Source of the DNA: Candidatus Wallbacteria bacterium
GTDB lineage: Bacteria; Muiribacteriota; JAQTZZ01
Length of the DNA stretch: 50,117 bases
Assembly: GCA_028687545.1 (NCBI GenBank)
Contig: JAQTZZ010000010.1
Span: forward strand, 1 to 50,117
Reading direction: 5' to 3'
Both the position numbers and the translations under genes were made by a program. The notes under the pieces were generated by a model, which was not told the origin of the DNA, did no database searches, and saw only the letters and a list, made by a program, of their open reading frames with translations. This document shows positions 16,655 through 25,433 of the stretch, in pieces. Within the stretch, counting starts at the first letter, position 1. The number at the start of each line of letters is the position of its first letter.

Positions 16655-19144
16655 TTAGAACTGCGTGGTTGCAGTGAACAGCCAGATCTTCCGTTCCGCT
16701 TTGAGCGGTTCTTCCTTGTCGAACTTGTTGCCAGGAGAATATTCCAGCTTCAATTCAGTCGCACTGTTCGGTGTGTAGGAAAAGTTCAGATTGAAGTGAT
16801 GGGTGCAGGTCTCATCATCCACCTGATTCCACCAGTAGCCGACCTTACCTTTGAGATTTTCAGTGAAATTATTTTTAAGCACCAGCTTGTAAAATTTGGT
16901 TGTGCTCATATTCCCGTTTTTCGGCCAGGTCCGCTTGATATAGTTCTTGGACGAAGCCGACATTATGGATGAGAGATCAACATTGGACTGGATTTCGAAC
17001 TTGCTGTCGTCAGCTTCCTCGTTCACTCCAGTCTTGTTGATGAAATTGATGCTGTCCTGATTGTAATTCCAGAAATACTGCATCCAGATTTTATCGGTCT
17101 GATTGTAGCCGTACTGGGTCCAGACTCCATCCTTTCTCCGCCCTTTGTAAGCTGCGTCCAGATCGTCCGAGTCACTGAGCGCCCAGACCCCCAAGTCCCA
17201 TTTAGTGTTCCGGTCAGGGTTGAGAATGCTGTTTAGTTTCACTTCTGTTTTGGTCTTTCCCTGCTCGTCACCCGGATCGAAATGCTGGAAAGCCAGGAAT
17301 TCTCCGGACAGGTTGGCTGTATATTTAGGGAAAGCCTGGAATTTGTAAAGATGTCCCTCCTCTGTCAAGCCCTGGCCGAACTCCAGCTGGTCGTATGTGA
17401 ATTCCGTAGCCACCTTCTGGGAATTTCCCAGATCGAAGTCGTAGGACCCCTTGACCCGGCTGTGCCGCTCTGCATAGCTGGTCGGCAGAATCACCCAGTC
17501 GTTGATGAAAATATCAGGGCTTTTTTCCCAGTCCACACGTCCGTTGTACCAGTAATCACTGTCGTCGTCTGTCGCTTCCCCGTAATGATAGCGCCACTTG
17601 ATCCATTCATTGGTCTCAATCCAGAATCTGGGACCATAATCATAGAATTCATAATCAAGGCCGGCCGGACCGTTTTTGTAGCTCAGCGAAGTCCAGAAAC
17701 CTGTATCCTGATCGATTTCCAGGGTATCAGGCTCCAGGTAAGAAATCGGGTACAGTTTGTTGTTGGCAGGATTCATCCAGAATGGGCTGATCTGATTGGG
17801 ATACCGGCCGTGCTGATTCCAGAGATATTCCCCGGTCCAGGTTCCCTTGCGCTTCTGGTCATCGTAAGAATAAGTGAAATCCGTGCCTTCCAGCCTCGAA
17901 TAATGGCCATAGGCATATTTCCCGTATTGGGAGGTTTGAGGCTGGTTGATCTCTTTCATGTATTCCAGGTAAGTCCAGCCCCAGATCAGCGAACTGTCAG
18001 GAATCATACCGTTGGGGAAGGTGTAGTTGAGCCTGGTGGTAATTATGTCGCGGTCAGAATCAAGCTGTTTGATCAGTGAACTGAATGAGGAGACATCCTT
18101 GGTCAGCTTCCCGTTGATTTCAAGCCCAGAGTAAGGCTTGGAATAGGCAGCCAGATCCGAGACCCAGCCCCAGTTCCAGTTGAAAATGCTCAAGGGGTCA
18201 GTAAGGGCGGTAAAACCTTCTCTGCCTGAATAAAATCTCAGGTTGCATCTCGCTGAGTCCACCTTGAAGTGGAATTTATCGAGGTGGAACAGATTCTTGT
18301 TGCCCTCAGCAATTTTAACTTCACTGGCATAGCGGTCGGTGTAGACGATTTCACCCGTACTCTGCTTGATTTCGCCTGTGCTGCCCACTACATTGAAGGC
18401 AGTCTGATCCATGTCAGGATTGGACCAGGCTATGATCGAGACTGTGTCACCGGGCTGATATCCTTTGATAAAGGCTGCAGGAGTATTTCCATTCATCACC
18501 TTGCGGGTGAGTTCGTCATAGACGATGGTTGCCTTGTCGCCGGACTCTGGCTTGTTGATCGAGCCTTCCAGCCTGGTATAGACCTCTGTGCTGTCTGCAG
18601 GCTTCCCTGTCAGAAACAGGCTGACATTATGCTGGGATTTATGGAATCCGCGGTTTTTATCTCCAGTGTCTGCAATATCCGAGCTGTAGTCAGCGTTATC
18701 CTTGCGGAAATATGCAATATTGCCGGAATATTCTCCTGAAATGCTGAATCTCTTGTCTTCCTTTTTCAGGTCATCCTGGCCCTTTTCCAAAGCATTCAGC
18801 CGTTCCTCCACCTTCTCCACCCTGACTCCGATCGCGGTGATCTCATCGCGGAACTCTGTGATCAGCTTGCGGATGGTGCCGGCGTCTTCCTGCGTGATGG
18901 TGCCCCCAGAACTCTCCACGTCTGTCACTTTGTTCAGGAGCTTATAGACCATTACAGCCATTTCATATCTGGTGATGGGTGTAGTCCCCTGGAACTTCCC
19001 GTCCGGAAATCCGTCCACATAGCCCTTTTTAGCCAGATTGTCGATTGCTTCATAGGCCCAGTGATTCTGAGGCACATCTTCGAACAACCCCGCGCAGAGA
19101 GGGAGAGCCAGACAACAGATCATGAAAACTATGGTAAATTTCAC
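16655..19144 (-). CDS. SLH-domain outer-membrane porin-like protein (OmpM/Slp type)
   Basis: 829 aa from a GTG (19144) that overlaps the upstream stop. A signal peptide ends near LCAG. Residues 20-70 are one SLH domain (FEDVPQNHWAYEAIDNLAKK, YVDGFPDGKFQG, PITRYEMAVMVYKLL), which binds peptidoglycan-linked polymer. Residues 85-130 form a coiled coil (EITAIGVRVEKVEERLNAL). The remaining ~700 residues are strand-rich with many Trp/Tyr and end FTATTQF. This layout is that of OmpM-like porins of Negativicutes, cyanobacteria and Thermus, which tie the outer membrane to the cell wall. It is the largest gene of the seven-gene operon and probably its structural core. Confidence 0.85.
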   Translation of the reverse strand: MKFTIVFMICCLALPLCAGLFEDVPQNHWAYEAIDNLAKKGYVDGFPDGKFQGTTPITRYEMAVMVYKLLNKVTDVESSGGTITQEDAGTIRKLITEFRDEITAIGVRVEKVEERLNALEKGQDDLKKEDKRFSISGEYSGNIAYFRKDNADYSSDIADTGDKNRGFHKSQHNVSLFLTGKPADSTEVYTRLEGSINKPESGDKATIVYDELTRKVMNGNTPAAFIKGYQPGDTVSIIAWSNPDMDQTAFNVVGSTGEIKQSTGEIVYTDRYASEVKIAEGNKNLFHLDKFHFKVDSARCNLRFYSGREGFTALTDPLSIFNWNWGWVSDLAAYSKPYSGLEINGKLTKDVSSFSSLIKQLDSDRDIITTRLNYTFPNGMIPDSSLIWGWTYLEYMKEINQPQTSQYGKYAYGHYSRLEGTDFTYSYDDQKRKGTWTGEYLWNQHGRYPNQISPFWMNPANNKLYPISYLEPDTLEIDQDTGFWTSLSYKNGPAGLDYEFYDYGPRFWIETNEWIKWRYHYGEATDDDSDYWYNGRVDWEKSPDIFINDWVILPTSYAERHSRVKGSYDFDLGNSQKVATEFTYDQLEFGQGLTEEGHLYKFQAFPKYTANLSGEFLAFQHFDPGDEQGKTKTEVKLNSILNPDRNTKWDLGVWALSDSDDLDAAYKGRRKDGVWTQYGYNQTDKIWMQYFWNYNQDSINFINKTGVNEEADDSKFEIQSNVDLSSIMSASSKNYIKRTWPKNGNMSTTKFYKLVLKNNFTENLKGKVGYWWNQVDDETCTHHFNLNFSYTPNSATELKLEYSPGNKFDKEEPLKAERKIWLFTATTQF

Positions 19145-19863
19145 TGTCCGCCTTCGCCCTTGATGACGACTACGGAATTTTTCCCGCCGAAACCGTCATC
19201 CTTAGTGACGGCAGCATTGGCGTCAATCCGCCATTCCTTGCCGTCGATCACATAAAAATAGATATACTCACCTGGTGGAAGATAAAGAGTAGTCTCCCAG
19301 TCCCCGTTTCCGCTGTCTGATTTGAGATAGTTCCTGGTCGGGTTCCATTGGTTAAAACTTCCCACTACAGCCACACTTTTCGCAGAATTGCTTTTATAGG
19401 TGAATCGGGCATTGCCGGCCCGGCCTGGTTCGGCAGAATCAACTTCCCCGGTGCCGACTTCCCCAGTACCGGCTTCTGGAGTTCCCCCGGAAATTCCTGC
19501 TTTCTTTTCCGGTCTTTTGACAGTTACAATGCTGTTCTGCCCCCCGAATCCGTCATCAGCAAATTTTTTCGCGAACGGATCCTTGATCCATTTATTCCCG
19601 TCCAGCACGAATTTGTAAGCATATTCCCCTTCGTCCAGGCTAAGCTTGATCAGGAAGCAATTCTGCTTTTCGTCAAATTTCATCAGATCCTTGTCTTTAC
19701 TCCACTCATTGAAATCACCGGCAATCGAGACTGTTTTTACTCCAGGGTCCCGATAGCGGAAGATCACGCCATCTTCCACGTTTTCAGGTCCGTCTTCGGC
19801 AGAAAGCAATGCCTGGGCCAGCAGAAAAAAAAGGCAGATATCCCATTTTTTAATCAAGTACAT
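19141..19863 (-). CDS. Secreted protein with two CBM48-like glycogen-binding modules
   Basis: 240 aa. Signal-like N-terminus (CLFFLLAQALLSAE). Two tandem AMPK-beta/CBM48 Ig modules are clear. The first is about residues 30-110 (VSIAGDFNEWSKDKDLMKF, EGEYAYKFVLDGNKWIKDP, GFGGQNSIVTV). The second is about 150-238 (VAVVGSFNQWNPTRNYL, PGEYIYFYVIDGKEWRID, GFGGKNSVVVI). A Gly/Thr/Glu linker with a duplicated GTGEV joins them. No enzyme domain is attached, so the protein probably binds alpha-glucan or a similar polymer, or acts as a protein-protein module in the envelope. It overlaps the TPR gene by 14 nt and the SLH-barrel gene by 4 nt (GTGA). Confidence 0.85.
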   Translation of the reverse strand: MYLIKKWDICLFFLLAQALLSAEDGPENVEDGVIFRYRDPGVKTVSIAGDFNEWSKDKDLMKFDEKQNCFLIKLSLDEGEYAYKFVLDGNKWIKDPFAKKFADDGFGGQNSIVTVKRPEKKAGISGGTPEAGTGEVGTGEVDSAEPGRAGNARFTYKSNSAKSVAVVGSFNQWNPTRNYLKSDSGNGDWETTLYLPPGEYIYFYVIDGKEWRIDANAAVTKDDGFGGKNSVVVIKGEGGQ

Positions 19864-20503
19864 AGGTTTTGCCGTCGCTGCCGACGACTCCTTCCAGTTT
19901 CGAGAGAAAATTGCTCGTCACCTGCTTAACATCCGCCTGCGGGAGTGGTTCGTTGATCTGCTGGGAATATTTCAACTGCGCATATGCTTCGGAATAACGA
20001 TTGGCATAATAGTAGAGCAGGCCGAGCAGAGCATGAACATTCATGTCAGAGAGGTCCTTGTTGTATTCGGGCACATATTTCCTGTTAATGTTCTGAACCC
20101 CCAGTGATTCCAGAAGCTCAATCCCTTTATGGAAAGAGCTTTTATCGCAGAGATCCAGATAGTATCCTGCCAGACCGACCCTGGCATCCTTGTTCAATTC
20201 CTGGGCTTTCTCAAAGTAAGGGAGGCCGTCCACAAGCCCGTTTTCCTTAGCCAAGGCGAAACCCATCCCGGCATAAGCATCCGCAAGCTGCTTGGGGGAC
20301 GGATTCATATGGATGGCGCTGTCGAATTCCGATTTGGCGCTCTTGTAACTTCCCTTGTTGAAAACCAGCCAGCCATTGCTTAATACATCTCCGACAGGAT
20401 CCGCATATGTGGCAAGCCCGGTTTCTCCAATAGTGGAGCCGCCGCACCCCAGATGCAGGGTCAGCAGAGTAGCGAGAAATGCACCAAGCAGTATTTTCCT
20501 CAT
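19850..20503 (-). CDS. TPR-repeat lipoprotein
   Basis: 217 aa. A signal peptide and lipobox-like LHLGC predict a lipoprotein. TPR-like helical pairs cover most of it: LVFNKGSYKSAKSEFDSAI, AYAGMGFALAKENGL, PYFEKAQELNKDARVGLAGY and ALLGLLYYYANRYSEAYAQL. TPR lipoproteins often scaffold envelope complexes, as in BamD or T9SS PorW. It overlaps the upstream gene by 4 nt (ATGA) and the CBM48 gene by 14 nt. I infer an assembly or scaffold role for this operon's products. Confidence 0.82.
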   Translation of the reverse strand: MRKILLGAFLATLLTLHLGCGGSTIGETGLATYADPVGDVLSNGWLVFNKGSYKSAKSEFDSAIHMNPSPKQLADAYAGMGFALAKENGLVDGLPYFEKAQELNKDARVGLAGYYLDLCDKSSFHKGIELLESLGVQNINRKYVPEYNKDLSDMNVHALLGLLYYYANRYSEAYAQLKYSQQINEPLPQADVKQVTSNFLSKLEGVVGSDGKTYVLD

Positions 20504-22194
20504 TTCCCCTCCCCGTCAAGCACGCTGATTTTTCCGGCTTGCTCTGTACGATAGTTTCCCCCAAAATCAGACTGCAATTTGTAAAAATAAACTCCGGATG
20601 CAATTTTTCTGCCCCTCTTTTCCAGCCTGATGCTGCAGCTGCCGGTCTGCAGAGGAGTGATTTCCTGAGAGAGCACCCTGATCCCGGCAGAGTCGAACAG
20701 CCTGAAGAACAATCTGCTCGGAACTTGATTGTAAGAATAATCCAGATTCACTTCGCCTAGTGCCGGTTGAGGATAGAGTCGGAAATAATTCAAGCCGGCT
20801 ACAGCCGGGGCTTTAAGCGATAAATACCTCTTTGCATTATTCCCGAGGAGGTCAGACACGTCGACCGTGAGGCTGTAATTTCGCCCGGATGCATACTCAA
20901 GGTCGAATTCCACGCGGTTCTCCTCGACCCTGGGTTCAAGTCTGGTCACAACGCTACCGTTGCAATCGATCCGGACACTGGTCCAATCCACGCCGCTCAG
21001 ATCGTCGGAAAGCTTCACACTGGCTCGATACTTGTCGTTGCGCCAGGCACCTTCCTGCAGTTCTGCCACAGGCGAATTGCTGTCTGTGATGAAAGCCAGC
21101 GGTCCCAGAAATCGCGTTTCCGCCACATAAGCCCCGTTCCTGTAATCCGCTTTCCCGACGAAATCAAGCGTGTTCCCGCGATATGTGAAAAGCCCGACAC
21201 AACCGGGTTGCTGATCGCACTTGAGGGTAATTGTCGCCTTTTTTCCAAGATCCATCTGAGGATAGACTGCAATCAGCCGGTCTCCTACGAATGAACTGCC
21301 GGGAGGGATTTCGAAATCAGGTTTCTGGTTAAAAGCCATGAAAAAGTGACTCTGGGACACTGCGTCACCCGGGAAACTGATCTCGCAGGTATCATCAGGT
21401 GTGGTCAGAACTCCGCCTCCTGATCCGATTTCACTCACCATCAACCTGCCAAAGGCTTTTATGATCTGATCATTCTTGGTTTGCGGCCAATGCCCTGTGT
21501 TTCCGTGCAGATCTATCCCGGAAACCTGTACTGCGTTCGGGCCGAGCACTTCACGGACAATGTGAAGGGAACCGATGTAGGTAAGTGCTGTCAGGCTTCT
21601 CATGTCTACAGTCTGCCCGCCTACAGTGACTTGAGGTGGACCTACGAGTGCCTCAGAAGCGCCTACTGAAACGATGTAATCAAAATTACTGATCGGATTG
21701 GGAAAAATCTTGGGAGTGCTGAAAGTGGGCGCGATATCCAGATAATAAATCGCACTTTTGGCTTCCTTGAGCGTGTTTCCAGCCAGGTCCTGCGCGCCTT
21801 GTGCCACCACCCAGATTTTCCCCTGATCCGAATAATTGTCGATCACAACGTCTGAATCAATGCCTCCAACCCAGAATCTGTTGGAGACCCATTCGCCGAT
21901 TTCAACAGTCTGTTTGCGCCCGCTGTTGAACATTATTTTCACCTGTCCCTTGGTCAGGTCGATTCCCGTTTTCATGTCTTCGCTGAATTCGATTGCCACT
22001 CCCAGCTGTCCTTCCTTGAAAATGTCGGGATAAATCATGCCGTGATTACTCCCGGGAGTGGTGTCTGTAATAGAGATACTGACTACTTTGGGAGGATCCA
22101 GATCAAGATTGGCCTGCAGTACTACAGCCGCTGCGCAGGGATACGCGGCCCACATGAACAGAATAAAGATTATGAAAAACAGGCTTTTTAACAT
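20500..22194 (-). CDS. Secreted Ig-like protein with T9SS/FlgD-like C-terminal domain, first gene of the envelope operon
   Basis: 564 aa. AAGGGG lies 6 nt before the ATG and a signal peptide follows (LFFIIFILFMWAAYPCAAAV). Residues about 30-150 form a Big_5-like Ig domain (GQLGVAIEFSEDM, WVVAQGAQDLAGN). Residues about 245-370 form a beta domain. A segment (RASVKLSDDLSGVDWTSVRI) resembling Ig modules of surface proteins follows. The last 80 residues (YFRLYPQPALGEVNLDYSYN, RLFFRLFDSAGIRVLSQEI, GRKIASGVYFYKLQS) are a T9SS type-A-like or FlgD-like sorting/Ig domain. No catalytic motif is seen. It overlaps the TPR gene (ATGA) and heads seven genes transcribed together. I infer a surface structural or adhesive protein carried across by the downstream barrels. 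Confidence 0.82.
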   Translation of the reverse strand: MLKSLFFIIFILFMWAAYPCAAAVVLQANLDLDPPKVVSISITDTTPGSNHGMIYPDIFKEGQLGVAIEFSEDMKTGIDLTKGQVKIMFNSGRKQTVEIGEWVSNRFWVGGIDSDVVIDNYSDQGKIWVVAQGAQDLAGNTLKEAKSAIYYLDIAPTFSTPKIFPNPISNFDYIVSVGASEALVGPPQVTVGGQTVDMRSLTALTYIGSLHIVREVLGPNAVQVSGIDLHGNTGHWPQTKNDQIIKAFGRLMVSEIGSGGGVLTTPDDTCEISFPGDAVSQSHFFMAFNQKPDFEIPPGSSFVGDRLIAVYPQMDLGKKATITLKCDQQPGCVGLFTYRGNTLDFVGKADYRNGAYVAETRFLGPLAFITDSNSPVAELQEGAWRNDKYRASVKLSDDLSGVDWTSVRIDCNGSVVTRLEPRVEENRVEFDLEYASGRNYSLTVDVSDLLGNNAKRYLSLKAPAVAGLNYFRLYPQPALGEVNLDYSYNQVPSRLFFRLFDSAGIRVLSQEITPLQTGSCSIRLEKRGRKIASGVYFYKLQSDFGGNYRTEQAGKISVLDGEGK

Positions 22195-22276
22195 GTAAAC
22201 CCCTTCGGAAATTCTTTTTTCTTAGAGTTTTTCGGAATAAGCAGTGATAAATTGAGGGAAAAACAGACCGGCCTAC

Positions 22277-24043
22277 CTATTTTTTCCGGATCGCAGCTAT
22301 GATCCTGACTGCCAGATTTCTGGAGATTCCAGGGATTCCGGCCAGTTCTTCGGGTGAGGCTTCCATGAGAACAGCGATATTGGGAAAATAATCCAGGACA
22401 AGTTCTTTGCGCTTTTTTCCAAGTCCGGGAATGTCGTCCAGGACGCTTTTAAACTTTTCCTGCCTGCGCTTACGTTGAAAACCGACAGCGAAACGATGGG
22501 CTTCGTCCCTGACCCTGACCAGCAGCCTCAATACCGGGTGGTGGCGCGGAAGTCTTAAAGGATACGAGAGATGCCCGGTATAAATTTCTTCCTCGCGTTT
22601 AGCCAGGGAAATCGCTTCCAGAGAAAACCCGCTGTCTGCGATCGACTCACAGGCAGCATTCAGCTGCCCTCTGCCGCCATCGATCAGGATCAGGTCAGGC
22701 AGTGGCCATTCAGGATGTTTCAATCTGCGACTGAGCACTTCCCGCATCATTCCGAAATCATCAATCCCCTGAAGATTCATCTTGAATTTGCGGTATGACT
22801 GCTTGTCAGGCCTGCCGTTCAAAAAGACCACCATCGAGGCTACGGATAATTCGCCGCCCAGGGTAGAAATATCGTACCCCTCGATGCGTTCCGGGATTTT
22901 ACTAAGGCTGAGAATTTCTGCAGTATTTGTTAAGCTTGCCCTGGTTTTATCTTCCATCCTGTGAGACTCATCGATCCTGAATCTGAGATTGCGCAGTAAA
23001 AGATCCCCGCTTTTTTTATGTTCTTCCCCGGCTTTTTTCACTATCCCGACTTTCAGTTCGAATTGCTTCTGAAACAGATTTTCCAGCAGCTCCGGTTCTA
23101 TCGGTGTCTTCTGGGGAAAATAAATCAACCCGGGAAAATCAGGTGCTTTCTCATAGAACTCGATCAGGGCAAGAGGTAGAATCTCTTCGTCTGATTCCCA
23201 CTCCTGGACTTTAATTCTGCGGAAGGAATAACGGATGACCTTGCCTTTGCGTTTGGCCTGCACCAGAATGAAAAAATCATCGCCTTCCCGCTGCCAGCCA
23301 AAATAATCCACATCAGACAAATTCAGGGACTCCACTTCGCTCTTACCCCATAGCATCCTTAACACTTGGATCAGATCCCTGTATCTGGCCGCTTCCTCAA
23401 AGTTCAGCCCGCCTTTGGCCAGTTCCATCCGTTCCTGATAATCCCTTAGAGCCTCTGAGGACTGGTTATGCAGAAAGGAAAGCAGTTTATCAACTCTGAT
23501 TCTGTATTCAGTAGATGAGATTTTTTTTTCACAGATTCCAGGACATTTTTTCAGATGATGGTAAAGACAGACTTTCTTTCCGATTTTCAGGCAGGGCCGC
23601 AGCCCGAAACAGGAAAGCAGGATCTCCCGGGCCTTGTCCAGATATCTGGCATGCGGAAACGGTCCAAAATAAGCGGAATTGTCCCGCAATATTTTTCTGA
23701 CTTTCAGAAGGGCTGGAAATTCCTCTCCAATGGTAACTTTGAGGTAAGGATATGTCTTATCATCCTTCAGCATCACATTGTATTGAGGTTTGTATTGTTT
23801 GATCAGGTTGTTTTCCAGGATCAAGGCTTCCAGTTCGTTCCTGGCCAGTACAAATTCGAGATCCGCGATGGTACGGGCCAGCATAGCCTGTTTGGATGAG
23901 GCGTTCTCCCCGAAATACTGCTTCACACGGTTTCTGAGATTCTTGGCTTTCCCGATATAAATGATCGAACCCTCGGAGTTTTTCATCAGGTAAACTCCCG
24001 GGTCATTGGGAAGGTTCAGGAGAATCTGCTCGATTCTGTTCAT
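22277..24043 (-). CDS. uvrC: Excinuclease ABC subunit C
   Basis: 588 aa, the normal UvrC length. The N-terminal GIY-YIG nuclease (PGVYLMKNSEGSIIYIGKAK, NLRNRVKQYF) cuts 3' of the lesion. A UVR domain follows at about residues 200-235 (NFEEAARYRDLIQVL). The RNase H-like C-terminal nuclease (GYDISTLGGELSVASMVVF, PDLILIDGGRGQLN, DEAHRFAVGFQRKRR) cuts 5', and a helix-hairpin-helix pair ends the protein (IPGLGKKRKELVLDYF, LAGIPGISRNLAVRII). It works with UvrA/B in nucleotide-excision repair. ATG 24043 is preferred over two TTG codons just before it. It starts 12 nt after the clostripain-like gene, so they may be co-transcribed despite unrelated roles. Confidence 0.97.
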   Translation of the reverse strand: MNRIEQILLNLPNDPGVYLMKNSEGSIIYIGKAKNLRNRVKQYFGENASSKQAMLARTIADLEFVLARNELEALILENNLIKQYKPQYNVMLKDDKTYPYLKVTIGEEFPALLKVRKILRDNSAYFGPFPHARYLDKAREILLSCFGLRPCLKIGKKVCLYHHLKKCPGICEKKISSTEYRIRVDKLLSFLHNQSSEALRDYQERMELAKGGLNFEEAARYRDLIQVLRMLWGKSEVESLNLSDVDYFGWQREGDDFFILVQAKRKGKVIRYSFRRIKVQEWESDEEILPLALIEFYEKAPDFPGLIYFPQKTPIEPELLENLFQKQFELKVGIVKKAGEEHKKSGDLLLRNLRFRIDESHRMEDKTRASLTNTAEILSLSKIPERIEGYDISTLGGELSVASMVVFLNGRPDKQSYRKFKMNLQGIDDFGMMREVLSRRLKHPEWPLPDLILIDGGRGQLNAACESIADSGFSLEAISLAKREEEIYTGHLSYPLRLPRHHPVLRLLVRVRDEAHRFAVGFQRKRRQEKFKSVLDDIPGLGKKRKELVLDYFPNIAVLMEASPEELAGIPGISRNLAVRIIAAIRKK

Positions 24044-24055
24044 CAACAAAATATT

Positions 24056-25270
24056 TCAGTTTGGAGAATTTTCGTAATAAGTTCCCAGAAATTCTGCCCA
24101 GGCTGTTTTCTGTGTGAATTCCAGTGCCAGGTATCCGGGTTTGGCCTGGAACTCGCTTTTTGTAGTCGGGAACCAGATTGAAAGTCCATTTGCACGTTCC
24201 ATTTTCCCGTTTTTCACCACTGCCTCAGTCTGGGCTTTTTCGACAGCAGTTATCTTGGCAGCCACCACTTCGTCACTGATCTTTTCCTTGAACAGTTTCA
24301 TAAGATCCATCAAGTCCACATAGGAGTCAATTTCAAAAGCCTTGACCTTATTCCTTGATTCATTGATCACTGCCGCATTCACTTTCATCTTGTCCTTCAA
24401 GGTGACAGCGAAATCATCGATCGCTTTTTCCAGGGTGTCCAGTTTTGAGAGATCCACTGCTGATTTGGTGACATTCTTGTCATAAGAGGCCAGGTATTTA
24501 TCCACAATGATGACTGCGAAAGCTTTGGCATCAGTCGAACCCTTGAGTTCAGCCAGAATCGTGTCATAGGGGTCCCCGTCACCAGGTTCTGTCTTTTCGG
24601 AAAAAGCAGCAAATTCGCAGTAGTCCCTGATCTGGGAGGAGACCTCGGCCATTGCCATCAGGCAGGCATCAAATTCGAGCACTGCAAGCTTTTTACCCAT
24701 TTTTTTTACGCAATCAGCAAGCGCTCCTTTCAGTTCTTCCATGGTCAGACCATCGCCAGCGGATGAATCGTCGTAGCAGATACCCTTCTCGATCTCAGCG
24801 GGTCTGTCGCGCCAGCCGTCACCATGATTCCAGAGTACGAGGCAATATTTATCCGCAGGATATTTATCCACGCATTTAGTCACAAAACTGACGAGAGTTT
24901 TAGGATCTCCCATATTCTGCTCAGGCATGTCTTCGATCAGTTCAGACTCGATCTTCTTGTCGTCAATCCCTTTTTTCACGTAGTAAAGCCTGGTATTGTC
25001 CCACAAGGCTTCAGATGTATCGTTAGTCTCACCGGAATCGGTCATGAAATCATCGCTATCCTTATTATTGCGGTCAAGCAGCACCACCATGTTGACATCT
25101 TCCGACGAACCGACTTTTTCCATCTCATTTAAGTCCTTCATGCCGAAAGGCTGAAGATTGTTGTCAGCATCCAGATAAACCATGAATGTCCACTTTTCAC
25201 CAGCTGTAGAGGATGTACAGGAAAAAAATACGATTGAAATGATCAGGATGAATTTAGCGATGATTCTCAT
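24056..25270 (-). CDS. Secreted clostripain-family (C11) cysteine protease
   Basis: 404 aa. AGGGGG lies 4 nt before the ATG and a signal peptide follows (FILIISIVFFSCTSS), where FFSC could also be a lipobox. The family start KWTFMVYLDADNNLQPFG is present. The catalytic dyad is visible as His in VLWNHGDGW and Cys in EFDACLMAM. FSEKTEPGDGDPYDTIL matches the usual SE...EP...GWPYD motif with a slight change. C11 proteases cleave after Arg/Lys. The enzyme probably works in the periplasm or outside. It is the first of the pair with uvrC. Confidence 0.9.
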   Translation of the reverse strand: MRIIAKFILIISIVFFSCTSSTAGEKWTFMVYLDADNNLQPFGMKDLNEMEKVGSSEDVNMVVLLDRNNKDSDDFMTDSGETNDTSEALWDNTRLYYVKKGIDDKKIESELIEDMPEQNMGDPKTLVSFVTKCVDKYPADKYCLVLWNHGDGWRDRPAEIEKGICYDDSSAGDGLTMEELKGALADCVKKMGKKLAVLEFDACLMAMAEVSSQIRDYCEFAAFSEKTEPGDGDPYDTILAELKGSTDAKAFAVIIVDKYLASYDKNVTKSAVDLSKLDTLEKAIDDFAVTLKDKMKVNAAVINESRNKVKAFEIDSYVDLMDLMKLFKEKISDEVVAAKITAVEKAQTEAVVKNGKMERANGLSIWFPTTKSEFQAKPGYLALEFTQKTAWAEFLGTYYENSPN

Positions 25271-25287
25271 ACTTCCCCCTCATACTT

Positions 25288-25332
25288 AGAAACTGTAAAA
25301 TCTGAACGAAGTGAAGATTTTCTACAGTTTCT
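25288..25332. terminator. Inverted repeat, likely bidirectional terminator
   Basis: AGAAACTGTAAAATCT and AGATTTTCTACAGTTTCT pair around a 13-nt loop (GAACGAAGTGA-like) between two minus-strand genes. It probably ends the Sel1-protein transcript before the clostripain-like gene. A terminal T-run on the minus strand is weak. Confidence 0.45.
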
Positions 25333-25433
25333 TAGCCCCGCTGCAATCTGAAGCCGGAGGTTTCGGTGGCAGTGGGGCCATACTTTATACTCTTATTTAA
25401 GTATATACGCAAAACAGAGTTAAACAAGGAAAT

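Noticed and set aside
17282-18739. Plus-strand frames of 265 and 156 codons
   Set aside because: They are antisense to the SLH-barrel gene, which has signal peptide, SLH domain and operon support.
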